From assembly GCA_047967505.1 (NCBI GenBank), contig CM106540.1: a DNA stretch of 64,000 nucleotides, one strand, 5' to 3'. The notes below the pieces were generated by a model. That model was not told where the DNA came from. It did not search any database and saw only the letters and a program-made list of their open reading frames with translations. Position numbers and translations under genes: made by a program. Shown here piece after piece: positions 45,497-55,777 of this stretch; position 1 is the stretch's first letter, and every line of letters starts with the position of its first letter. This DNA comes from Dipteris shenzhenensis (taxonomy: Eukaryota > Polypodiophyta > Polypodiopsida > Gleicheniales).

Positions 45497-46672
45497 ATGG
45501 GCAAGGACCAAGTTTTAAAGAGATGTGTGATGCCACATGAGATCATGCCAATCCTCAATGAAGCCCATGAAGGCAGTGCAAGTGGACATTTCCAAGGGGA
45601 AGGAACAACAAAAAAAGTCTTTCTCGTAGGATATTGGTGGCCAACACTTTGGTTAGATGCCTATGAATATGTCAAAAGATGTGATGTATGCCAAAACGAA
45701 CTATTGAACCACAACACAAAGACTTCAATCTTGTAACAACAGTCATTGCACAAAAACCCTTTGAAAAATGGGGGATTGATTTTGTGGATCCCATCCATTT
45801 AGTAGCAAAGGGAACATAGGCACGCTACATCATTGTGGCCACTAATTACTTTACCAAATGGGCTGAAGCTAAAGCAATCAAAAAGGCAGATGCCAAAATC
45901 ATAGCAAGGTCCTTGTGCAAGAATGTGAGCACTCAATTTGGATGTCCTATTGAAATTGTGTCAGATAGAGGCACACATTTTGTCAATGAGCTCATCCAAG
46001 AACTCTTGTCTGGCTTTATGGTGATCCATATAAAGACCACACCTTGCTACCCCCAAGGGAATGGATAAGCCAAATCCACCAGCAAAATATTATGCATTGT
46101 CCTCACCAAGGTAGTAGAACCAAAGCATTTTGATTGGGCATAGAAACTATATGTAGCCTTATGGGCATACCGAACCACACTCAAGATTAGTACAAGAAAT
46201 ACACCTTTTCAATTGGTGTATGGCCTTGAAGTTGTGGTTCCACTAGAATTTGTAATACCCAGTCTACGCATAGCAGTACAAGAATGTATGGGAGATCATG
46301 CATCGCTAAAAGAAAGACTCTACCAAGTAGAGAAGCATACAGAGACTAGATTAATTGCCTATACCATGCCATGACAATAGAAAAATGAAGAAGGAAGGCA
46401 TGGCTTGACAAAAACCTCAAAGACAAAGACATCAATGAGGGTGACCTGGTTTTGCTGTACAATACCAAAGTCCATAAGGCCAAGCTCAAATTTCTAGGTC
46501 AAGGACCTTATAGAGTTAAAAAAATGAACCCCATCAAAGCTATGCTGCTAGAAACATTGGATGGCATCCAATTCACAACAACAATAAACAGGATTTGGTT
46601 GAAGTGCTACTACATCAACATGCATGCCAAACTCGACAATAATGAAGATTTAGGTGTCCCAAGTCTTCAATA
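45497..46672 (+). pseudogene. Gypsy integrase
   Basis: The zinc-binding HHCC region reads EAHEGSASGHFQGEGTTKKV and YVKRCDVCQNE. The core reads ATNYFTKWAEAKAIKK and IVSDRGTHFVNELIQ, in which both core Asp residues are plausible, then WAYRTTLKISTRNTPFQLVY. The last frame 46452-46673 has KVHKAKLKFLGQGPYRVKK, the usual C-terminal DNA-binding segment. Several stops interrupt it. Confidence 0.65.
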
Positions 46673-47228
46673 GTTAGGACTAGATTGTATCACAAGCACT
46701 CACTAGCATATGTATGACTTTGCACCACATATAGGTAGTTTCAATCGATTTCAACCTAGGGCTCAGAGGTGATGACTGAGTCCTAGCTGCCCTATGATTC
46801 CATAATCAAATTAAGGATATAGGAGGAATGCCTACCTCACTAGTCATGCATAGCACACACACACATTTTGAGAACCATGAATAAATTGCACAAATAAAAA
46901 GACCAAGAGATACTTGTTTTAATCCATACATACGGCACCCTCATCACAAAAAGAGTAAAATTCATTAGCCACTCACAAAAGAAATAGGCACTCTTAGCAC
47001 ATGGCACTATATTGGCACTGTCAAATTGGGACCTGATTCATGTGTGAAATGCTAGGGTGAAGACAGTCCAATAAGATGGGAAAAAGTCCTACAACACCAT
47101 TGACAAAGTGACACCATGCCAAATAGCCCAAGCCTCAACCTCAACAGCCCTCCTCAAATCAACAACCTGAAGAAGAACACGATCCAGAATCACCAACCTA
47201 GAGGTCAGCACCAAAACGACCATAGCTA
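46673..47228. other. No recognised feature
   Basis: Sequence between the gypsy integrase end and the copia E remnant. No LTR signature or coding motif. Confidence 0.4.
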
Positions 47229-48075
47229 GTGGTTCTGGACTGTGGTACTTATGATGAGCAAATAAATGCAACATGCCAAGAAGATATGCCACAGAACCTA
47301 AGGATCCTAGAGTCAAGAGAAATCGAGGCAGAGCAATTGACTAGGCAGGATGCCAGTGTAACAATTTCTTTAGAGCAAAATGTGAAGCTGAGTTCAGATG
47401 CAGGTGAGCTTTTGGAAGACCCTACTATGTATAGACGCATAGTAGAAAGTTTGATTTATATGACTATTACCATTTGAGCTATGCTATTGGGTTGGTAAGT
47501 CAGTTTATGCAGGCTCCAAGGAAATCGCATTGGGATGTGACTAGACGCATACTGAGGTGTAGTATGGACTATATTATGAGATTGGGGTTCAGAGATAGTT
47601 GCATGGATGCTGATTGGGTTGGTAGTATTTTTGATAGACGATCTACTAGTGGATATGTGTTTTCTTTTAGAAGTGCTGCATTTACTTGAAGCAGCAAGAA
47701 ATAGCCTACAATTGCCTTGTTGAGCACAGAGGATGAATACAGGGGTGCAGCAATGGCTACATTTGAGGCAGCTTGGTTACATAAGTTGCTTTATGATATA
47801 CATCAGTCTTTAGATGGGCCAGTTGTCATTTATTATGACAACATGAGCAATATACACTTGGCAAATAACCCAATCTATCATGCTAGAACAAAGCACATTG
47901 AGGTGCATTACCACCATGTGTGGGAGAAGGTTCTAGTAGGTTTTATTGATCTAGTTTATGTCAGCATAGAGGATCAGGTAGGTGACATATTCACGAAGGC
48001 ATTGGGCACAGAGAAGCTGCACAAGTTCATAGACCTGCTTGGTGTGCAGGTATTGGGATTGAGCTCGAGGGGGAG
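47229..48075 (+). pseudogene. Copia E: RT end and RNase H, 5'-truncated
   Basis: The first block reads TMYRRIVESLIYMTIT, followed by a gap where RPD is expected and a frame change to SYAIGLVSQFMQAPRKSHW. RNase H appears as MDADWVGSIFDRRSTSGYVF and, after a stop, LLSTEDEYRGAAMATFEAAW, ending IFTKALGTEKLHKFIDLLGV. A polypurine tract (GAGGGGGAG) at 48067-48075 runs directly into the LTR at 48076. The rest of this element to the left is gone. Confidence 0.75.
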
Positions 48076-48831
48076 TGTTGAGATATCGAGCTCCACTTGT
48101 GATATGCCAGGGTGACCGTTGTGTATTTATGTCACTGACTTGTTAGCTGCAGATGCGGTTGGTACATCGCCCATGAATAATAGCTGGATGATAGCTATCT
48201 TTATGTACTCTATGTTAGATATCAATGCTCCACTCTTGTGTAACTAGGTGGGAACCAGCTAACTCTACTTGTAAGCCCCCCATATGAGGAGAAGGCATTT
48301 GAGTAGCTCAGTTATCCGGTAGGTCCTGGTTTGGACACTAGATGGGGGCCATGTGTGGCCCGATGGCTGGACAGCTTTAGATAGAGTTGGCACACCGCCA
48401 ACTAGGCTACATGCAAGTGCGAAAAGGCATTCCATGACTGACCGCACTGAGGGTAGACGGAGCATTTCTTAGGGCAGCCCACTCTCGAGTTGCGGGCCCG
48501 TTTGGAGCCCCAGATGATCTCAAATGGCTCTAGGCCACGGTTCTATCGTGTGGTCGGTGGCCTACTGACCCCAGTTGACCATTTTGGGGAGACTGGGTCG
48601 ATCATGCAATTGAGTCTAATCGACTACGACTGGTGGCTATATAAGAGCAAAGTTGTGAAGCCCACTTCATCTCACTGGCTACAGCAACCCTGATTCCTTG
48701 CATCCAGCCTCCGTCCTCTACTGTTTCTAGCATGCCATCGAAGCTCCTCACATAGGAGTGCACGGCTAGGAGGTAGCACTCTATTGTATCAGTCTTACAG
48801 TAATCAAATTTTCGATTCTCCATACTATCTG
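48076..48831 (+). repeat. LTR shared by copia E and D, left part
   Basis: Starts TGTTGAGATATCG right after copia E's polypurine tract and is interrupted at 48831 by copia B, continuing at 55642-55706. It has GGTCGG at 48552-48557 and TATATA at 48639-48644. Rejoined length would be 821 bp excluding one ATCTG copy. It serves as 3' LTR of E and 5' LTR of D. Confidence 0.8.
48639..48644 (+). promoter_or_regulatory. TATA box in the shared LTR of copia D/E
   Basis: GGCTATATAAGAGC about 80 bases after a GGTCGG motif; copia B interrupts the LTR about 190 bases downstream, within the predicted transcribed part. Confidence 0.55.
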
Positions 48832-49001
48832 TGAGAGTGCTCTCAACGGAAGCAAGAACGGAAGAAGGAGAGAGAGAGACAGAGAGCCAGACAAGTTTGG
48901 TGGGTGCAGAACCGCCCTAATCTTCTTTTTCATTCATTTATATATGTGTTTGAGTATTGTACATAACCGGGGTTAAGGCACAGTGACCTTTAACCCCCAC
49001 A
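48832..49001 (-). repeat. 3' LTR of copia B (170 bp)
   Basis: Reads TGTGGGGGTTAAAGG...CACTCTCA on the minus strand. It carries a 12-base GAGA-type expansion absent from the 5' LTR. Confidence 0.85.
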
Positions 49002-50387
49002 ACCTCCCACTTAAAGGACAATGTGCCTTTAAGAGAGAACAACTAGTGAGCATACTATCCAATGCCCATCAATACACGACAATACTCAAACCGCTGACTA
49101 GGTAGACTCTTCATCAGCATATCTGCAGGGTTATCATCTGTATGAACCTTAATAAGCTATATGCGCTTGTCCTCAAGTACCTCCCTGATGAAATGGTACC
49201 TGACCTCAATGTGTTTGGTCTTTGCATGAAAGACCGGATTCCGTGCTAGCTGAATAGCACTCATGGAATCACTATGTAATGTCGGTACACCTGTATGAAT
49301 CCCCAAATCTCCCACTAGCCGATCAAGCCATATAGCCTCCTTGCAACCCTTTGTGGCTGCAACATACTCAGCCTTTGTGGTAGACAAAGCAATGCACTTC
49401 TGTGCACGAGACATCCACGACATTGCACCACCTGCAAAGGTGAACACATAACCAGAAGTGGATCTCCTACTATCCACATGCCCTGCATAGTCTGAATCTG
49501 TGTACCCAAGTACACGCATGTCTCCTTTACCAAAGCAAATGCACATCTCCTTGGTACCCTTCATGTACCTCATGATGCACTTAATTGCCTCCCAATGCCT
49601 CTTTCCTGGATTAGCCATATACCTGCTAACAACTCCCACTGCAAATGCAATGTCTGGTCTAGTAGCTATCATAGCATACATAAGACTCCCAACTGCTGAT
49701 GCATAAGAACCTTAGCCATCATGGCCCTCTCCTCTTCTGATTTGGGACTATCTGTATGACTCAGTTTCACATATGGAGGCAATGGAGTACTCACTGCCTT
49801 CCCCACCCTCCATATTGAAATGCTGCAATACTTTTGTAACATACTCTTTTTGTGAAAGCCAAAGGAGTTTCCTACTCCGATCACGCGTGATGCGCATACC
49901 AAGAATATGACCTGCAAGTCCCAAATCCTTCATATCAAAGGCCTCATGCAACTTGGCCTTTAATGCATCTAGCTCATAAGTATTCTTGCTAGCCAATAGC
50001 ATATCATCCACATATAGTGCCAAGATTATCAGGCTATTATCCTTAGCCCTTTTAGTGTAGAGGTAGTGATCAATTTCACTCCTTCTAAAACCTTGGGACC
50101 GAATGAAAGCATCAAACTTCTGATACCATTCTCTAGGTGCTTGCTTAAGACCATAGAGACTCTTCTTTAGCTTGCAAACTAAATGCTCTTTGCCCTTTTC
50201 TTCAAAGCCTTCCGGCTGCACCATGTAAATTTCCTCATGCAAATCCCCATGCAAGAAAGCTGTCTTGACATCCATCTGCATAAGCTCCATATCCTCTAAT
50301 GCCACTAGTCCAAGCATGCATCTAAGTGTGGTCATCTTCACAACCGGAGAGAATATCTCATCAAAGTCCACACCCTTCTCTTGCTTG

Positions 50388-51307
50388 GATGCGTCAATTT
50401 TACGAGCAAAAACCTATGAGCAGGTTTATCCGAGCGTGTTTTTCAAGAGATTTTTAAAAATGTTTTTCTTTAGGAAACATGGTTTTTACACTTTTATCTT
50501 CACTAGAACTAGATCCCTTTATCATAAAAATATACAGACTAGTCACTCATTCATTTTTACACAACATAATTTTCTTATTTAGAGACATCCCTTTGTACCC
50601 CTGTTATTACCTTAAAAAAGTGTTGATTCCTTTAAGAAACATTCCTCATAATCACTCTCAATGTAATAATACTATGCATATATAATTACTTATTAACACA
50701 TTTATATCATATGGCAATATCTTTTTAGTGTTTTTATAGCATATTTATGGACATGTTTCTAAAGAAGTTTAAATTACTATAAATAAGTATTAACTTGGGC
50801 TTATATATCACTCTCATAAAATACATGTAATATTTAACACTATATATGAAAGATTTTCCAAAATATAACTCCATAGATGTGCTCAAATTGGGTGTTCCGA
50901 TCAATTTGAGTGGTTGAATGACTATATTTGGACATTGGATATGAAAGTTATGTCACTTTTAAAAGTGCTGTCCAAGGTAGTTTCGCCAGCGAAACTACCT
51001 TGGGAGACTTGCTTCAAAGGGGTTTCGCTGGCGAAACTACCTGGATGGCTTGCTTCAATGAGTTTTCTTTGAAGAAACTCTTTCATGAGTTTTCTACATG
51101 TGGGTTTCTTCAAAAGCCATCCCATTATGCTCTTACCATTCCTACAGATTCACCTAAAGATTTTTGTATAAAATAGGCATAGCTATATTTCTAAGTGAAA
51201 CTATGTTTTCTTCTGATCGATTTTTGCCATATTTATGCATAGTTGGAAGCTATTTTTTTCCTTCGCTCGGACGCTCGGAAGATTTCGCTCAGAAAATGCT
51301 CGTCCCC
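50388..51307. mobile_element. Mutator-like non-autonomous TIR element (920 bp)
   Basis: The insert interrupts copia B's RT and is absent from the same position in element C. CTCTTGCTTG occurs at 50378-50387 and 51308-51317, a perfect 10-bp target duplication, in the size range known for Mutator-like elements. The ends are degenerate inverted repeats (left ATTTTACGAGCAAAAACCT, right reversed ATTTTCTGAGCGAAATCTT) with a shared CCGAGCGT further in. The interior is AT-rich and encodes nothing recognisable; a 32-base palindrome lies at 50972-51003. Confidence 0.7.
50972..51003. repeat. Perfect 32-base palindrome with a second related copy
   Basis: Arms CCAAGGTAGTTTCGC and GCGAAACTACCTTGG are exact reverse complements, 15 bases each, with a CA spacer. 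A second GTTTCGC-TG-GCGAAAC palindrome follows at 51022-51037, and both are followed by CTTGCTTCAA. Confidence 0.9.
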
Positions 51308-54049
51308 CTCTTGCTTGAACCCTTTAGCAACCAAACGGGCCTTGTACCTATGCACATCATCACCTGTGACCTTCATTTTGTAGACCCATTTACATGGCAA
51401 TGCTTTCTTTCCATGTGGCAAAGAAACCAAGTCCCAAGTCTTATTCTTCATAAGTGAACTCATCTGTGATTGCATAGCATACTCCCACTTGCATTGATCC
51501 TCACGCATCATAGCCTCTCTGTAGCAAGAAGGCTCCCCGCAATCAGTAAGCATCACATAGTCTACCCCTGGAACAAACCTATCAGGCGGTCTAGACACTC
51601 TAGATGATCTTCTCAAGGGCATTTCAGCTTGCTGTCCCACTTGCATATCAGCCACATTTGGCTCATCATTTCCACCAATAGATGATCCATCATCTACCCT
51701 TGATTGTATACCTGTGGGAGTACTTGGTGGTACCATTTCTTGCACATTTGGTGCATGGACAGCTTGCTGTCTATCAACATAGGTAGGTGGATTCACATCC
51801 CGGAAAGTGATTCTCCTCATTTCCACATCCCTCATGGGTGCCTTATGCATCTTCTTCTCATTGAAGACCACATCATGGCTGCGTATGATCTTCTTTGCTT
51901 TTGGATCCTAGAGACGATAGCCCATCTCTCCACTTTCACCATAACCCAGAAAGATGCATTTTCTAGACTTAGGATCTAGCTTCTTTCGAAGCTCTTTTGG
52001 CACATGTGCATATGCCTCACACCCAAATATATGCAAATGAGAGTAAGAGGGCTTCTTGCCACTCCATGCCTCTTCAGGAATACCACCATCCAAACTCTTA
52101 CTAGGTGATCTATTGATCACATGCGCTGTAGTCTTCATTGCCTCAGCCCAAAAACCACAAGAAAGACTTGCATTGGAAAGCATGCATTGCAACCTTTCTT
52201 GAATGGTACGGTTCATCTTTTCTGCAACTGGATTTTGCTCTAGAGTATGAGGGGATGTAAGCTCCCTCTTAATCCCACGAGTATCACAGAAATGCTGAAA
52301 GTCATGAGAGAGATACTCTCCACCATTGTCAGTCCGTAGGCATTTAAGCGTTCTACCTGACTGATTCTCAACCAAGGCCAGCCATTTTTGAAATACCTGG
52401 AACACATCACTCTTCCAAGCTATAGCATAAGCCCACACTTTCCTAGTTGCATCATCAATGAATGTCACATAGTATTCAGCCCCGCCTAATGACTGTGTAG
52501 GCATGGGACCACATACGTCTGAATGCACCAAATCAAGCATTTCAAACTCTTTCTTTCCCCTTCTTTTATGGGCTGATTTAGTCTGCTTCCCATAGAGACA
52601 ATGCTCACAAAATTCAAAATCAGAGAAACTCAAATGCGGTACATAACCCAAACGGCATAAGAGTTTCATTCCATTCTGGCTCATGTGCCCCAACCTGCAA
52701 TGCCACAAAGAAGGGCTTGGCTGCTCGGTTATTGCAACAACATGATCAAATACCCCTGATACATGTAAGGGATACAAAGTCCCACACTTGGCACCCCTGG
52801 CCAAAAGCATAGAGCCCTTCTGAATTTTCCAACTTTGAAAGCCAAAAGTGGTGTGAAAACCAGCATCATCTAGCTGACCCACTGAAAGAAGACTCTTGGT
52901 CAGCTTAGGCACATGTCTCACATGTTTCAAAACAAATGCAGACCCATTTGCAAAAGAAAACTTTATGTCACCTGCTCCCACTATGTCACATGCATAGTCA
53001 TTTCCAAGATGCACACAACCTGTCTTTCCACTATCATAAGTGGAGAACCATTCCCTATGGGGAGTAACATGGAATGAAGCACTAGAATCCAAAATCCAAT
53101 CCTGGGAATATGCATCATCTGAAGTGGTAAGCAACTCTGCAGACAAACTAGACATGAAGAGAACATCATTGTCACTATCATGTGTGACTGCATTGATCTC
53201 CTCGATCTTCACTTTTCCTTTGTCCTCCCTTGGACTCTCTTCCTTTTGATTTGCACCCCAATTTGCATTCTTTTTCTTATCCTTTTGCTCTCTTTTCAGC
53301 TTGTAGCAATCCTTTTTCATATGGCCCTTCTTGCCACAATGGTAACACTCAATGTTTCGTGCCCTGGATTTGCTACGAGACTTCCCTCTTTCTTGGGACT
53401 TCCCCCTGAACTGTGATCTACCCCTTTGCACATTTAAGGCTGCATCCTGCTTGTTGCCATCCATAGACTTCCGTCTAATCTCCTCGGCCAACAAGCTACC
53501 CACAACACCATCAAATTTCAGTACTCCACCAGGTGCAGAGTTACTGACAGCTGTACGGAAGGTATCCCATGAGGATGGCAATGAACATAAGAGAAATATT
53601 GCCTTAGTCTCCGCATCAAAATTCATTTTTTGAGCCTGAAGCTGGCTGAAAATAATATTCAATTCATTCAAGTGAGAAGCAATGGAGACCCCTTCCTTCA
53701 TCTGTAGCTCAAACAACCTCTTCATGAGGTAAACTTTATTAGAGGCAGTTTCCTTCTCATAAGTGGCACACAGTTTCTTCCACAAATCTTCCATAGTTTG
53801 CTCATTTACTACTGTGAAATAAACTGACTCTGCAAGATGAAGTCTAATAGTAGACTTTGCTTATGCATCCAACTCATTCCAATCATCCTCAAACATATTT
53901 GCAGGCTTAGCTTCAATCCTTGCCAAGGGTTTAATCTGCTTCTTTTGAATAAGCACATCCCTTATTTGTTCTTTCCACAAAGAAAAGTTTGTCCCATCAA
54001 ACTTTTTAATGCTGAAAAACTCCTTTTCAGGCATGGAAGAGGATGCCAT

Positions 54050-55464
54050 GATGCAAATGAAACAAAATCGCAAATGCTAGTGCCTGCAAGAGAGAATCAC
54101 ACCAAATACTAGGTGCACCCAAATGTGTATGCCACAATAGACTGAAATATCACAAAAAACTCAAAGCTCAAAGCATCAAAAGATGCATCTGACTCATGTG
54201 CATATACTATGCATCCATATGAGCAAATCTGGCCCAAAAGAAAATGCCAATAAGTGCCAAATGACTCAAGCATAAACACTATCCACTGGTATATGCATCA
54301 ATAATGTCTCATCCAAGAGAGCATAGCACTATCAGTGCATCACCTGCAATGTTTCAAAGCTGTCCCTCAGCATAAAATAGCATCCATGTGCAAAGCGTCC
54401 ATAAAAAATAGCATCCCACAAGGCAATTTGGGCCTATCAGCACATCCAATAAGGACCGCAATGCATCCAAATGGCCTATAAATCATCCATTGCAACCCAA
54501 TGCATACCACGAATGAGCGCACTGCAACCAGAGTGATCTGCATAAGGTATGCTCAAGAAATCATAGTCCCACGGTAATGAGCGCTACTGAAAATAGAAAC
54601 TGAGATGCTTCAAAACATGGGTGCCATTGCATAATCGGACTCAGCAAGAAAATCTACAAATATCTCTCTTCTGCCAGAACTCCAAAATCCCAACCGATGA
54701 ATGAGAAATGGGAGTCAACACTTATCCACTGCCATGTGGCATAAATCTAAGGTTTCAAAACCTTAGTATGAAAAATGCATAACAGAGAGATGAAATCGAA
54801 TACACAGAGATTTATAACTCTGAAAATCCTTCACCGAATCGTGCAAGAACTGATAGGTAGGGGTTTTTGGGCGTCCGGAACGCAATGGGACAGACGGTTT
54901 TGGAAACCGTGGTCTCAATCACTGGGTCCAACACACGGACTGAAAAACGTTTTTTGAAACAGAGCTATCTGTAAACTCCACCGGAGTGCAAATGATGAGC
55001 AACATTGAAGTTTTAGGACCTCTTGAGTCCACCAGAACTGATAGATCTACAAATGGTTGCTCCAAACTTGAGTTCCAACACCCGGGCAAAAGACGCAGGA
55101 ACTGACACAGTGAGTCAGAAATCCACTGAAATGATCCCAGATTCAAGAATGAAGGTGTTTCCAAGCTCTTGAAGTAATGTGGACACCAAAAGCAAGCAAT
55201 AGTTGCCTCTACAAGTCAATACAGAGTCTCTGTCATCGAACGGAACAGGAAAAAGCTCAAAAAACGACTTTTTCTTTGAAAACTCTTAACAGGCTCTCAA
55301 AACCACTTCGCAAAGCCAAAGTGACTTTTCCAAAGGCTCCTCCAAGGTCTCTACACACTCGGATGCAAGTAAAGTCGCCCACAAAGCTTCCCACAGAGCT
55401 TCTCCTTCCTCCCACAGAGTTGTTGAGCTTCTAAGCATTCACGCACGCTCAGCTAGATCATCTG
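54050..55464 (-). other. Leader of copia B
   Basis: About 1.4 kb between primer binding site and gag start, matching the C leader at 58087-59513 in reverse. The 81-codon frame 55164-54919 has a counterpart in C. Confidence 0.75.
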
Positions 55465-55477
55465 GGCTTTGATACCA
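55465..55477 (-). other. Primer binding site of copia B (mutated)
   Basis: Read on the minus strand it is TGGTATCAAAGCC, one base different from TGGTATCAGAGCC in element C. Confidence 0.8.
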
Positions 55478-55479
55478 GT

Positions 55480-55636
55480 TGAGAGTGCTCTCAACGGAAG
55501 CAAGAACGGAAGAAGGAGAGAGAGAGACAAGTTTGGTGGGTGCAGAACCACCTAATCTTCTTTTTCATTCATTTATATATGTGTTTGAGTATTGTACATA
55601 ACTGGGGTTAAGGCACAGTGACCTTTAACCCCCACA
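55480..55636 (-). repeat. 5' LTR of copia B (157 bp)
   Basis: Ends CACTCTCA two bases before the primer binding site; begins TGTGGGGGTTAAAGG on the minus strand. Right flank is the ATCTG duplication. Confidence 0.85.
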
Positions 55637-55641
55637 ATCTG

Positions 55642-55706
55642 CTTTTCTCTCTTGCATACAAGATCCTGTTATCTGTTGAGCACAGACGTTGTATTGTTTT
55701 CTTACA
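55642..55706 (+). repeat. LTR shared by copia E and D, right part
   Basis: Continues the LTR after copia B and its duplication and ends TTTTCTTACA, immediately before the primer binding site at 55707. Confidence 0.8.
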
Positions 55707-55719
55707 TGGTATCAGAGCT
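55707..55719 (+). other. Primer binding site of copia D
   Basis: TGGTATCAGAGCT directly adjoining the LTR end. Confidence 0.85.
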
Positions 55720-55777
55720 TGGGCTCTAGCAAGAAGATTTGTTAGTGTGTTTCTGTTTGCGAGCAAATTGTGAGAGA

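Larger units (their letters stand above)
41448..46672 (+). mobile_element. Decayed Ty3/gypsy element, internal region
   Basis: Gag, RT, RNase H and integrase appear in gypsy order (RT before INT), spread over many short frames with numerous stops. The element follows a possible LTR or leader at 39.4-41.4 kb and is followed by unassigned sequence; neither LTR is defined. It is far more decayed than the copia elements to its right. Confidence 0.75.
49055..54049 (-). pseudogene. Copia B gag-pol, multiply broken
   Basis: Start MASSSMPEKEFFSIKKFDG at 54049, as in C. Gag, CYHCGKKGHMKKDC zinc knuckle, protease (here DSSAS where C has DSGAS), pre-integrase, integrase, RT with YVDD, and RNase H are all present. 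Relative to C the lesions are a TAA near 53,862, a TAG at 51908-51910 (Trp codon in C), a 920-bp TIR insertion at 50,388-51,307, an extra G near 49,800, a one-base loss near 49,707, and a TAG at 49157-49159 (Glu codon in C). The Gly-to-Ser change in the protease motif would by itself impair it. Confidence 0.85.
48832..55636 (-). mobile_element. Ty1/copia element B (6,805 bp), nested in the D/E LTR
   Basis: LTRs at 55480-55636 (5', 157 bp) and 48832-49001 (3', 170 bp) are flanked by perfect ATCTG duplications (48827-48831 and 55637-55641). The family is the same as element C at 57.9-63.8 kb. Excluding the 920-bp TIR insertion, its length matches C closely. LTR differences are two substitutions plus a 12-base and a 1-base indel. 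The coding frame has several lesions, so it is older or longer inactive than C. Confidence 0.9.

Noticed and set aside
52981-53193. Short frames opposite to or overlapping the copia B and C gag-pol
   Set aside because: They mirror each other only because the underlying gag-pol is conserved; all are shadows in other frames.
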